Shown: positions 1-10,839 of the stretch, one piece after another
Layout: each line of letters opens with the position of its first letter
How positions within the stretch are numbered: the stretch's first letter is position 1
NCBI GenBank assembly: GCA_037954235.1
Contig: JBBMOA010000001.1
Coordinates: forward strand, 29,909,074 to 29,973,073
Length of the DNA: 64,000 bases
Source: Aulostomus chinensis
Lineage: Eukaryota; Chordata; Actinopteri; Syngnathiformes; Aulostomidae
Direction: 5' to 3'
Notes under the pieces: generated by a model
Seen by the model: the letters and a program-made list of their open reading frames with translations, nothing else
What the model was told of the DNA's origin: nothing
Database searches by the model: none
Made by a program: the position numbers and the translations under genes

Positions 1-72
1 GGAGACCGCCAACTGGCCGGGACAGGCGGTCACCGTTGTTGTTGTTGCCGCCGTGGTCGGCCTTTCTTTCTT

Positions 73-90
73 TCTTTCCTTTTTTCACAC
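73..90 (-). promoter_or_regulatory. candidate snRNA 3' box downstream of U1
   Basis: Read on the minus strand, six bases beyond the U1 3' end, there is a GTGTG, A-run, GG, AAAGA arrangement. It resembles the vertebrate snRNA 3' box (GTTT, A-rich, AGA) that directs 3'-end formation of Pol II snRNA transcripts. The match is loose and the adjacent CTTT simple repeat could create it by chance. Confidence 0.35.
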
Positions 91-95
91 GATCA

Positions 96-259
96 CAGGG
101 GAGAGCGCGGACGCAGTCCCCCACTGTCAGAAATTATGCAGTTGAGATTCCCACATTTGGGGAATTCACCAGGGTCAGCACAGCCCCAGTGCAATGGCTG
201 AGCCTCACCCGGGGAGAACCACCTTGCTGATCATGGTATCTCCCCTGCCAGGTAAGTAT
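96..259 (-). ncRNA. U1 spliceosomal snRNA
   Basis: U1 pairs with 5' splice sites as the RNA core of the U1 snRNP. Read on the minus strand the gene begins ATACTTACCTG, the invariant 5'-splice-site recognition sequence, and runs 164 nt, the usual vertebrate length, to a terminal CCCCTG. Stem-loop II keeps the ATTGCAC loop bound by U1A. The Sm-site region reads AATTTCTG, and the SL4 GGGGGACTGCG block is intact. One departure is in stem-loop I: the loop bound by U1-70K reads GATCAGCAAG where the vertebrate form I know has a C-G order (GATCACGAAG), a two-base swap. It could be a variant or decaying copy. U2 lies about 0.8 kb upstream on the same strand, so the two look like part of an snRNA cluster. 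I see no convincing PSE at about -55. Confidence 0.93.
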
Positions 260-1030
260 GACTCGCTGAGCTTAGGAACAGACATGAGCTCCAGGGACAC
301 AGCCTTCTGACTGACAGGCAGGGAGGCCGACACAGCGCCTGATCTTTCCTACCTTGTGCCAATCTGCCGCGTGCGCAGCCCCCTTTGTTTCTCACAACGA
401 TGCCGGATGTCGGATATCCCAAGCCCGGGAAGCTCGACCGATGCCGTTTTCAAGGCTCACCTTCTCGCTGGGGGCACCAGCGTGGCCTAACCGCACGCAT
501 CGTGCCCCGCAGTAAAAAAAACAATCTCCGTCCGCTTTCACCCTTGGATGGAGCGTCGTGACCATGAGAGCTGTCAACGCAAGCGGCCCAATTCCGAAAG
601 ACTGAAGGCAGCAAGCTGGGGTTTCACATTTCAACATCAAGTTCACAACCCATCTCTGGGCAAAACAGGCACATTGAAGGTTCAGGTCTTTCAGAGTGCA
701 TTCCAAAGCCTTTTGGGAAAGGCTCCGAGAGCAGTGCCGTCAGCGGACCTCCATCCTTATCTGGAGTGCAAACGGAGCCACAACTTGACGCCCAGCGGCA
801 GCGCGGGCGGAAATCCAGCCCCGGCCTCATGTGCAGCACTCGAGAGTTGGCCTGAAGAGCACGGGATTTGCTCCTGACAAAAGGGGAGGGGCCCGCACTG
901 TTCCTGGAAGGCCATTGCGGCCGCAGGCTGAGGAAAAGCTGCAGTGCAGGAGGAGAACCCTGGTCCGGCTTTGGGTGGAGCAGGTGAGCGAGTGCCTGGC
1001 GGAGGCTTGTTTTATTTCCGACGAGAAATG
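260..1030. other. U1-U2 spacer
   Basis: This 771-bp spacer separates the U2 3' end from U1. It would hold the U1 promoter (minus-strand transcription, so at coordinates above 259). No canonical octamer or clear PSE was found by eye. The only structured item is the copy-A repeat at 415-501. Several open frames cross the spacer on both strands, but none resembles a known protein, and they overlap one another. Confidence 0.5.
415..501. repeat. snRNA-flanking ~85-bp repeat, copy A
   Basis: This segment matches 1283-1365 closely, from TATCC through GCCCGGGAAGCTCG, CCGATGCCGTTTTCAAGG and CTCACCTT to CCAGCGTGGCCT, with only scattered differences. It lies 156-242 bp upstream of the U1 start, whereas copy B lies 61-143 bp upstream of U2. 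On the minus strand it contains a CTTGAAAACGG string that loosely recalls the second half of a vertebrate PSE, but the differing distances argue against a shared core promoter. Its identity is unknown. It may be a remnant of a larger duplicated snRNA unit. Confidence 0.75.
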
Positions 1031-1222
1031 CGGGGCATTGCACCACTCCTGGAAACACTGCAATACCAGGTTGATGCGTGGAAAGGACGGAGCAAGCTCC
1101 CGTTCCATCTCCCTGTTCCAAAAAGCAATTTAATATATGTTTCCGGATAGGGAACGTACCAGATATTAAACTGATAAGAACAGATACTACACTTGATCTT
1201 AGCCAAAAGGCCGAGAAGCGAT
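1031..1222 (-). ncRNA. U2 spliceosomal snRNA
   Basis: U2 pairs with the intron branch point as part of the U2 snRNP. On the minus strand it starts ATCGCTTCTCGGCC and keeps the branch-point pairing sequence GTGTAGTA, the stem IIa TATCAGTTTAATATCTG region and the ATTGCAGT loop IV bound by U2B''. It is about 192 nt, against 188 in human. Stem IIb differs from human but is partly compensated (C-G to T-A and U-A to C-G), with one C-A mismatch left. The Sm site reads GCTTTTTGG, so the usual A before the T-run is C. These changes could mark a diverged functional copy or an early pseudogene. The 3' end is placed by analogy at GCCCCG. The satellite begins about 145 bp upstream of its start. Confidence 0.93.
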
Positions 1223-1252
1223 GCCTGTCAGCCACCCGACGTGAGAGCCAGC

Positions 1253-1276
1253 TAAACTGATAAGTTTAATATCTGG
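1253..1276. repeat. rearranged U2 fragment upstream of U2
   Basis: Two adjacent 12-mers, TAAACTGATAAG and TTTAATATCTGG, both derive from the U2 gene. The first equals 1167-1178 in direct orientation; the second is the reverse complement of 1159-1170. Their junction also forms the perfect dyad AAACT-GATA-AGTTT. The segment lies 31-54 bp upstream of the U2 start, where a vertebrate PSE would normally be. The pattern suggests a local template-switch or inverted micro-duplication. Confidence 0.6.
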
Positions 1277-1282
1277 TTAGTT

Positions 1283-1365
1283 TATCCAAAGCCCGGGAAG
1301 CTCGGCCGATGCCGTTTTCAAGGCTCACCTTGTCGCTCGGTGAACCAGCGTGGCCTCGAGCCGCA
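1283..1365. repeat. snRNA-flanking ~85-bp repeat, copy B
   Basis: Second copy of the 415-501 segment, 61-143 bp upstream of U2. It differs from copy A mainly around the CTCGCTGGGGG versus CTCGGTGA stretch and at the end (GCCTCGAGCCGCA versus GCCTAACCGCA). Satellite DNA starts directly after GCCGCA, so the array joins the snRNA block exactly at the end of this repeat. Confidence 0.75.
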
Positions 1366-3400
1366 TTAGAATTGCTAATGAACTCAAAATGATGCTAAAA
1401 GTAATGTTGTGAAAGTTTCGAATAACCTCAAAGTAATGCTGACAGTTATGTAGTAAGAGTTTCTATGAACTTCAAAATAATGCGACAATGATGTCGGAAG
1501 AATTGCTAATAATCTCAAAATAATGCGACAGTGATGTCGGAAGAAATGCTAATGAACTCAAAATGATGCTGACGGTAATTTTGGAAAAGTTGAAACTAAC
1601 CTCAAATTGATAATACAGTGATGTCGTAAGAATTGCTAATAAACTCAAAATGATGCTAACAGTAATGTAGTGATAGTTGCTAATAAACTCAGTGATGCTT
1701 ACAGTAATGTAGTAAGTGTTTCAAACAACCTCAAAGTGATGCTGACAGTCATGTAGTAAGAGTTGCTACTAACCTCAAAATAATGCAACAGTAATGTAGT
1801 AAGAATTGCTAATGAACTCAAAATGATGCTGACAGTAATCTAGTGAGAGCTGCTAATAACCTCAAAATGATTCTGACAGTAATGTAGTGAGAGCTGCTAA
1901 TAACGTCAAAATAATGCAACAGTAAAGTAGAAACAGTTGCTACGAACCTCAAAATAATGCGATAGTGATGTCGGAAGAATTGCTAATGATCTCAAAATGA
2001 TGCGACAGTGATGTAGTAAGAATTGCTAATGAACTCAAAATGATGCTAACAGTAATGGAGTGAAAGTTTTGAATAACCTAAAAGTGATGCTGACAGTAAT
2101 GTAGTAAAAGTTGCTACGAACCTCAAAATATTGCGACAGTGATGTCGGAAGAATTGCTAATGAACTCAAAATGATGTTAACAGTAATGTAGTGATAGTTG
2201 CTAATTAAATCAGTGATGCTTAAAGTAATTAGTCAGTGTTTTGAACAACCTCAAAGTGATGCTGACAGTCAGTTCGAAAGAGTTGCTTAAAATAATGCAA
2301 CAGTAATGTAGTAAGAGTTGCTAACAACCTCAAAATAATGCGACAGTGATGTCAGAAGAATTGGTAATAACCTCAAAATGATGCTGAAAGTGATGTCGGA
2401 AGAATTGCTAATGAACTTAAAATGATGCTAACTGCAATGTAGTAAGTGTTTCGAATAACCTCAAAGTGATGCTGACAGTCATGTAGTAAGAGTTGCTACG
2501 AAACTCAAAATAATGCTACTGTGATGTCGTAAGAATTGCTAATAAACTCAAAATGATACTAACAGTAATGTAGTGAAAGTTTCGAATAACCTCAAAGTGA
2601 TGCTGACAGTCATGTGGTTAGAGCTGCGAGTAACCTAAAAATGATGATGACAGTGATGTCGTAAGAATTGCTATTGAACTCAAAACGATGCTAACAGTCA
2701 CGTGGTGATGGATGCTAATAAACTCAGTGATGCTGACAGTAATGTAGTAATAGTTGCTAATAACCTCAAAATGATGCGACAGTGATGTCGTAAGAATTGC
2801 TAATGAACTCAAAATGATGCGACAGTGATGTTGTAAGAATTGCTAATGAACTCAAAATGATGCTGACGGTAATCTAGTAAGAGTTGCTAAAAAACTCACA
2901 ATAATGCGAAAGTGATGTCGTAAGAATTGCTAATAAACTCAAAATAATACTGACATTATTGTAGTAATAGTTGCTACGAACCTCAAAATGATGCTACCGT
3001 GATGTTCTAAGGATTGCTAACAAACTGAAAGTGATGCTGACAGTAATGTAGTGAAAGTTTCGAATAACCTCAAAGTGATGCTGACAGTCTTGTAGTAATA
3101 TTTGCTACGAACCTCAAAACGATGCTACAGTGATGTAATTAAAGTTACTAATGATCTCAAAATGATGCTGAGAGTGATGTCGTAAGATTTGCGAATAACC
3201 TCAAAAAATGCTACAGTGATGTAGGAAGAGTTGCTAACGACCTCAAAAACAATGCTACAGGGATGTAGGAAGAGTTGCTAATAACCTCAAAATAATGCAA
3301 CAGAGATGTCGTAAGAATTGCTAATGAAATCAAAATAATGCTAACAGTAATGCAGTGAAAGATTCGAATAACCTCAATGATAATAATGAACTCAAAATGA
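1366..3400 (+). repeat. satellite array, family 2
   Basis: Tandem 42-44-bp monomers of the form GAATTGCTAATGAACTCAAAATGATGCT followed by gACAGTnATGTnG and AAG. Family 2 is marked by GTCGGAAGAATTGC, CTCAGTGATGCTTACAG and GTTTCGAATAACCTCAAAG monomers in loose alternation. The array starts immediately after the snRNA-flanking repeat. No plus-strand coding potential is seen; TGA and TAA recur in each monomer. This block is more diverged than the family-2 arrays at 42-63 kb. Confidence 0.95.
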
Positions 3401-3776
3401 TGCTGACAGTGATGTAATGAGGGTATCTACTAATTTCAAAAAGATGCGAAAGTGATGTCATGAGAGTTGCTTCTAACCTAATAAATGATGCGAAAGTGAT
3501 GTGGTGAGAGTTGCTACTATCCTCAAAATGATGCTACAGTGATGTAGTGAGAGTTTCGATGAACCTCAAAATGATGCTCCAGTGATGTACTGAGAGTTGC
3601 TGAAAACCTTAAAATGATGCTGACAGTCATGTAGTGAGAGTTGCTACTATCCTCCAAATGATGCTACAGTGATGTAGTGAGAGTTTCGATGAACCTCAAA
3701 ATGATGCTACAGTGATGTAGTGAGAGTTGCTTAAAATCTCAAAATAATGCAACAGTGATGTGGTGAGAGTTGCTTC
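3401..3776 (+). repeat. satellite array, family 1 (left of insertion)
   Basis: The monomer type changes here to GTGAGAGTTGCTACnAACCTCAAAATGATGCTACAGTGATGTA, a 43-bp unit, after a short disturbed stretch (ACCTCAATGATAATAATGAAC). The array is cut at 3776 by the 442-bp insertion and resumes at 4219. Confidence 0.93.
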
Positions 3777-4218
3777 TGTCACGACCCGGCTCAGAAATCG
3801 TGACATCGAAGGAGGGAGACGCAGACTAAACGTGAAACACAACTAATAATTTATTATTAGTAACGCAAAATCAACACAAGGCAAACCATAACGTACAGTG
3901 GAGTGTGGTTATCAGTAGTGTCAGTGGTGAGTGCGAGTGTGTGCATGAGTGTACAGGGGGTGTATGTGTGCGGTGTGATGGATGCAGAGAACTAAACAAG
4001 ACATAACTCAAGAAACACAACCATCGCTCCGACGTGGGCCAGGAGGAGTGAGCGAGAGACAACCGGCCAGGTTGATCGCCTGCTTTATAGCTGGGAGACG
4101 CCGGGCCCAGGTGCTCCCAATTAGTCAGCAGCTCCGCCCCATGAAGCTCGAACCTGAGAAGGGAAGGAAGTCAAAAATAATGCAACGCCCCCATGCCCGT
4201 GACCGTGGGGACGTGACA
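3777..4218. mobile_element. 442-bp MITE-like insertion in the satellite
   Basis: A non-satellite segment bounded by inverted ends: TGTCACGACCC at the left and GGGACGTGACA at the right, ten of eleven matching when inverted. The left end folds on itself (GTCACGA, 13-nt gap, TCGTGAC). The interior has an ATTTATTATTAG stretch, a TTTATAG motif and the CCAATTAGTCAGCAGCTCC block. From memory, similar sequences are widespread in fish genomes, but I cannot name the family. No transposase is encoded, so it would be non-autonomous. The frames at 3871-4062 and 3982-4236 are incidental. I could not find a clean target-site duplication in the flanking monomer halves. Confidence 0.65.
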
Positions 4219-5867
4219 CTACGAACCTCAATATGATGCTCCAGTAATGTAGTGAGAGTTGCTACTAATCTAAGAAATGATGCTCCAGTGATGTAAAAAG
4301 AATTGCTACAAACCTAAGAAATGATGCAACAGTGATTTAGTGAGAGTTGCTTAAAACCTCAAAATGATGCTACAGTGATGTAGTGAGAGTTGCTACGAAG
4401 CTCAAAATGATGCTACAGTGATGTCGTAAGAGTTGCTAAAAATCTCAAAATGATGCTTCAGTGATGTTGTGAGAGTTGCTAAAAACCTCAAAATGATGCT
4501 CCAGTGATGTAGTGAGAGTTGCTTCAAACCTTAAAATGATGCTGACAGTCATGAAGTGAGAGTTGCTACTTTCCTCAAAATGATGCTACAGTGATGTAGT
4601 AAGAGTTGCTAAAAATCTCAAAATGATTCTTCAAGTGATGTGGTGAGAGTTGCTTAAAACCTCAAAATGATGCTGTCAGTAATGTAGTGAGAGTTGCTAC
4701 GAACCTCAAAATGATGCTACAGTGATGTGGTGAGAGTTGCGAAAAACCTCAAAATGATGCTACAGTAATGTGGTGAGAGTTGCTTAAAACCTCAAAATGA
4801 TGCTACGGTGATGTAATAAGAATTGCCACTAACCAAACAAATGATGCTACAGTGATGTAGTGAGAGTTGCGAAAAACCTCAAAATGATGCCACAATAATG
4901 TAGTGAGAGTTGCGACTAACCTCAAAATGATGCTGATAGTGATGTCATGAGAGTTGCTACGAACCTCAAAATGATGCTGAAGTGATGTAATGAGACTTGC
5001 TACTAACCTAAGAAAGGATGCGACAGTGATGTAGTGAGAGTCACTAGGAAGCTCAAATTGATGCTGACAGTAATGTAGTGAGAGTTGATTAAAACCTAAA
5101 AATTGATGCTAAAGTCATGGAGTGAGAGTTGCTACGAACCTCAAAATGATGCAGTGATGAAGTAAGAGTTGACACTATCCTCAAATTGATGCTTACAGTA
5201 ATGTAGTGAGAGTTTCTTCTTAACTGAAAATAAAGCTACAGTAATGTAGTGAGAGTTTCTTCTTAACTGAAAATAAAGCTACAGTGATGTAGTGAGAGTT
5301 TCTTCTTAACTGAAAATAAAGCTACAGTGATGTAGTGAGAGTTTCTTCTCACATAAGAAATGATAACCAAGTGATGTAATGAGAGATGCTACGAACCTAA
5401 GAAATGATGCTACAGTGTTGTAGTGAGAGTTGCAACTAATGTCAAAATGATGCTAAAGTGATGTAATGAGAGTTGCTAATAACCTAAAAATGATGCTACA
5501 GTGATGTAGTAAGAGTTGCTCATGACATCAAAATGATGCTACAGTGATGTGGTGAGAGTTGATAGTAATTTCAAAATCATGCCAAAGTGATGTAATGAGA
5601 GTGGCTACTTACTTAAGAAATGATGCTACAGTGATGTGGTGAGAGTTGCTACGAACCTAAAAAATGATGCTACAGTCATGTAGTGAGAGTTGCTAAAAAC
5701 CTCAAAATGATGCTGACAGTGATGTAATGAGAGTTGCTACTAACCTAAGAAATGATGCCACAGTGATGGGGTGAGAGTTGCGACTAATCTCAAAATGATG
5801 CTAAAGTGATGCAGTAAGAGTTGCTTAAAACCTTAAAATGATGCTGACAGTCATGTAGTGAGAGTTG

Positions 5868-8800
5868 CTTAAAATCTCAAAATGATGCGACAGTGATGTG
5901 GTAATAGTTTCAAAAAACTCAAAATGATGCTCCAGTGATGTAGTCAGAGTTGCTACGAACCTCAAAATGATGCTGACAGTCATGAAGTGAGATTTGTTAC
6001 TATCCTCAAAATTATGCTACAGTGATGTGGTGAGAATTGCTAAAAATCTCATAATGATGCGAAAGTGATGTGATGAGAGTTGCTCAAAACCTCAAATGAT
6101 GCTGTCAGTAATGTAGTGAGAGTTGCTACGAACCTCAAAATGATGCTCCAGTGATGTAGTGAGAGTTGCTACGAACCTCAAAATGATGCTACAGTAATGT
6201 AGTAGGAGTTACTAAAAATCTAAAAATGATGCTGAAGTGATGGGGGGAGAGTTTCTAAAATCCTCAAAATGATGCTACAGGATGTAGTGAGAGTTGCCAC
6301 GAACCTCAAAATGATGCTACAGTAATGTAGTGAGAGTTGCTACGAAGCTCAAAATGATGCAACAGTAATGTGGTGAGAGTTGCTTAAAACCTCAAAATGA
6401 TGCTACAGTAATGTGGTGAGAGTTGCTTAAAACCTCAAAATGATGCTACAGTGATGTAGTGAGAGTTGCTACGGACCTGAAAATGATGCTCCAGTGATGC
6501 AGTAAGAGTTGCTTAAAACCTCAAAATGATTCTACAGTGATGTGGTGAGAGTTTCTTAAAATCTCAAAATGATGCGACAGTGATGTGGTAAGAGTTGCGA
6601 AAGACCTCAAAATGATGCTGACAGTAATGTGGTGAGAGTTGCTAAAAATCTCAAAATGATGCTAAAGTGATATAGTGAGAGTTGCTACGAACCTCAAAAT
6701 GATGCTCCAGTGATGTGGTGAGAGTTGCAACTATCCTCCAAATGATGCTACAGTGATGTAGTGAGAGTTGCTTAAAATCTCAAATGATGCAACAGTGATG
6801 TAGAGAGAGTTGCTACGATCCTCAAAATGATGCTACAGTAATGTATTAGGTTGCTAAAACCTCAAAATGATGCTACAGTGATGTAGTGAGAGTTGCTACG
6901 AACGTCAAAATGATGCTCCAGTGATGTGGTAAGAGTTGCTAAAAATCTCAAAATGATGCTACAGTGATGTAGTGAGAGTTGCCACGAACCTCAAAATGAT
7001 GCACCAGTAATGTAGTGAGAGTTGCTCCGAACCTAAAAATGATGCGACAGTAATGTGGTAAGAGTTGCTAAAAATCTCAAAATGAAGCTAAAGTGATGTG
7101 GTGAGAGTTGAAAAAAAAAAATCAAAATGATGCTGTCAGTAATGTAGTGAGAGTTGCTACGACCCTCAAAATGATGCTCCAGTGATGTAGTGAGAGTTGC
7201 TAAAAACCTCAAAATGATGCTACAGTGATACAGTGAGAGTTGCTACTCATCGAAGAAATGATGCTAAAGTGATGTAGTGAGAGTTGCTTCAAATCTCAAA
7301 ATGATGCTACAGTGATGTGGTGAGAGTTTCTTAAAATCTTAAAATGATGCGACAGTGATATGGTGAGAGTTGCTACTATCCTCCAAATGATGCTACAGTG
7401 ATGTTGTGAGAGTTGCTTAAAATCTCAAAATGATGCGACAGTGATGTGGTGAGAGTTGCTACTATCCTTCAAATGATGCTACAATGATGTAGTGAGAGTT
7501 GCTTAAAATCTCAAAATGATGTGACAGTGATGTGGTAATAGTTTCAAAAAACTCAAAATGATGCTCCAGTGATGTAGTCAGAGTTGCTACGAACCTCAAA
7601 ATGATGCTGACAGTCATGAAGTGAGATTTGCTACTATCCTCAAAATGATGCTACAGTGATGTGGTGAGAATTGCTAAAAATCTCATAATGATGCGAAAGT
7701 GATGTGATGAGAGTTGCTCAAAACCTCAAATGATGCTGTCAGTAATGTAGTGAGAGTTGCTACGAACCTCAAAATGATGCTCCAGTGATGTAGTGAGAGT
7801 TGCTACGAACCTCAAAATGATGCTACAGTAATGTAGTAGGAGTTACTAAAAATCTAAAAATGATGCTGAAGTGATGGGGGGAGAGTTGCTAAAATCCTCA
7901 AAATGATGCTACAGGATGTAGTGAGAGTTGCCACGAACCTCAAAATGATGCTACAGTAATGTAGTGAGAGTTGCTACGAAGCTCAAAATGATGCAACAGT
8001 AATGTGGTGAGAGTTGCTTAAAACCTCAAAATGATGCTACAGTAATGTGGTGAGAGTTGCTTAAAACCTAAAAATGATGCTACAGTGATGTAGTGAGAGT
8101 TGCTACGGACCTGAAAATGATGCTCCAGTGATGCAGTAAGAGTTGCTTAAAACCTCAAAATGATTCTACAGTGATGTGGTGAGAGTTTCTTAAAATCTCA
8201 AAATGATGCGACAGTGATGTGGTAAGAGTTGCGAAAGACCTCAAAATGATGCTGACAGTAATGTGGTGAGAGTTGCTAAAAATCTCAAAATGATGCTAAA
8301 GTGATATAGTGAGAGTTGCTACGAACCTCAAAATGATGCTCCAGTGATGTGGTGAGAGTTGCTACTATCCTCCAAATGATGCGACAGTGATGTAGTGAGA
8401 GTTGCTTAAAATCTCAAATGATGCAACAGTGATGTAGAGAGAGTTGCTACGATCCTCAAAATGATGCTACAGTAATGTATTAGGTTGCTAAAACCTCAAA
8501 ATGATGCTACAGTGATGTAGTGAGAGTTGCTACGAACGTCAAAATGATGCTCTAGTGATGTGGTAAGAGTTGCTAAAAATCTCAAAATGATGCTAAAGTG
8601 ATGTGGTGAGAGTTGCTAAAATCCTCAAAATGATGCTACAGTGATGTAGTGAGAGTTGCCACGAACCTCAAAATGATGCACCAGTAATGTAGTGAGAGTT
8701 GCTCCGAACCTAAAAATGATGCGACAGTAATGTGGTAAGAGTTGCTAAAAATCTCAAAATGATGCTAAAGTGATGTGGTGAGAGTTGAAAAAAAAAATCA

Positions 8801-9100
8801 AAATGATGCTGTCAGTAATGTAGTGAGAGTTGCTACGACCCTCAAAATGATGCTACAGTGATGTAGTGAGAGTTGCTAAAAACCTCAAAATGATGCTACA
8901 GTGATACAGTGAGAGTTGCTACTCATCGAAGAAATGATGCTAAAGTGATGTAGTGAGAGTTGCTTCAAATCTCAAAATGATGCTACAGTGATGTGGTGAG
9001 AGTTTCTTAAAATCTTAAAATGATGCGACAGTGATATGGTGAGAGTTGCTACTATCCTCCAAATGATGCTACAGTGATGTTGTGAGAGTTGCTACGAACC
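5868..9100 (+). repeat. tandem duplication, ~1.63-1.68-kb unit
   Basis: Monomer order and private variants in 5868-7425 recur in 7499-9100. The GGTAATAGTTTCAAAAAAC monomer at about 5900 recurs at 7534 (offset 1,634). The A-run monomer at 7111 recurs at 8788 (1,677), and GATATGGTGAG at 7357 recurs at 9033 (1,676). The offset step of about 43 bp means one monomer was gained or lost after the duplication. Confidence 0.85.
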
Positions 9101-10839
9101 TCAAAATGATGCTCCAGTGATGTGGTGAGAGTTGCTTCTATCCTCCAAATGATGCTACAGTGATGTAGTGAGAGTTGCTTAAAATCTCAAATGATGCTAC
9201 AGTGATGTAGTGAGAGTTGCTACGGACCTCAAAATGATGCTCCAGTGATGCAGTAAGAGTTGCTTAAAACCTCAAAATGATGCTGATAGTAATGTAGTGA
9301 GAGTTGTTAAGAACCTCAAAATGATGCTACAGTGATGTGGTGAGACTTGCTACGAACCTCAAAATGATTCTACAGTGATGTAGAGAGAGTTGCTATGATC
9401 CTCAAAATGATGCTACAGTAATGTATTAGGTTGCTAAAAACCTCAAAATGATGCTACAGTGATGTAGTGAGAGTTGCTACGATCCTCAAAATGATGCTAC
9501 AGCAATGTATTCGGTTGACTAAAAACCTCAAAATGATGCTCCAGTGATGCAGTAAGAGTTGCTTAAAACCTTTAAAAATGATGCTGACAGTCATGTAGTG
9601 ACAGTTGCTACTATCCTCCAAATGATGCTACAGTGATGTCGTGACAGTTGCTAAAAATCTCAAAATGATGTGACAGTGATGTGGTAATAGTTTCAAAAAA
9701 CTCAAAATGATGCTCCAGTGATGTAGTAAGAGTTGCTACGAACCTCAAAATGATGCTGACAGTCATGAAGTGAGATTTGCTACTATCCTCAAAATGATGC
9801 TACAGTGATGTAGGAAGAGTTGCTAAAAACCTCAAAATGATGCTGCAGTGATGTAGTGAGAGTTGCTACTAATCTAAGAAATGATGCTAAAGTGATGTGT
9901 TGAGAGTTGCTTCAAATCTCAAAATGATCCTCCAGTGATGCAGTAAGAGTTGCTTAAAACCTTAAAATGATGCCACAGTGATGTGGTGAGAGTTGCTACT
10001 AACCTAAAAAATGATGCTACAGTCATGTAGTGAGAGTTGCTAAAAACCTCAAAATGATGCTGACAGTGATGTAATGAGAGTTGCTACTAACCTAAGAAAT
10101 GATGCCACAGTGATGGGGTGAGAGTTGCTACTAATCTCAAAATGATGCTAAAGTGATGTAATGAGAGTTGCTACTAACCTAAGAAATGATGCTACAGTGA
10201 TGTGGTGAGAGTTGCTACAAACCTAAGAACTGATGCCACAGTGATGTAGTGATAGTTGCTAAAAACCTAAAAATGAGGCTCCAGTAATGTGGTGAGAGTT
10301 GCTACTATCCTCAAAATGATGCTAAAGTTATATGGTGAGAGTTGCTACTAATCTCAAAATGATGCTGAAAGTGATGTCGTGAGAGTTTCTACGAACCTCA
10401 AAATGATGCTACAGTGATGTGGTGAGAGTTGCTACAAACCTAAGAAATGATGCCACTGTGATGTAGTGATACTTGCTACTAATCTCAAAATGATGCTAAA
10501 GTGATGTTGTGAGAGTTGCTATGTACCTAAGAAATGATGCTACTGTGATGTGGTGAGAATTGTTACCGACCTCAAAATGATGCTAGAGTGATGTAGTGAG
10601 AGTTGCTACTAATCTCAAAATGATGCTAAAGTGATGTTGTGAAAGTTGCTATGTACCAAAGAAATGATGCTACAGTGACGTGGTGAGAGTTGTTACCGAC
10701 CTCAAAATGATGCAAGAGTGATGTCGTGAGAGTTGCTCCTAACCTAAAAATGATGCTACAGTGATGTGGTGAGAGTTGCTACTCACCTTAAAATGATGCT
10801 GACAGTGATGTCGTGAGAGTTGCTAAAAACCTCAAAATG

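Noticed and set aside
1..30. GGAGACCGCC at the window start as the tail of a 5S rRNA gene
   Set aside because: Only ten bases agree with 5S and the sequence after them does not.
415..501. Copy-A/B repeat as another snRNA (U4, U5, U6, U11, U12) or 5S rRNA
   Set aside because: Comparison from memory with each in both orientations gave no match to conserved 5' ends or Sm sites.
624..1235. 203-codon minus-strand open frame across U2 and its spacer
   Set aside because: It overlaps the whole U2 snRNA gene and resembles no protein; chance openness in GC-rich DNA.
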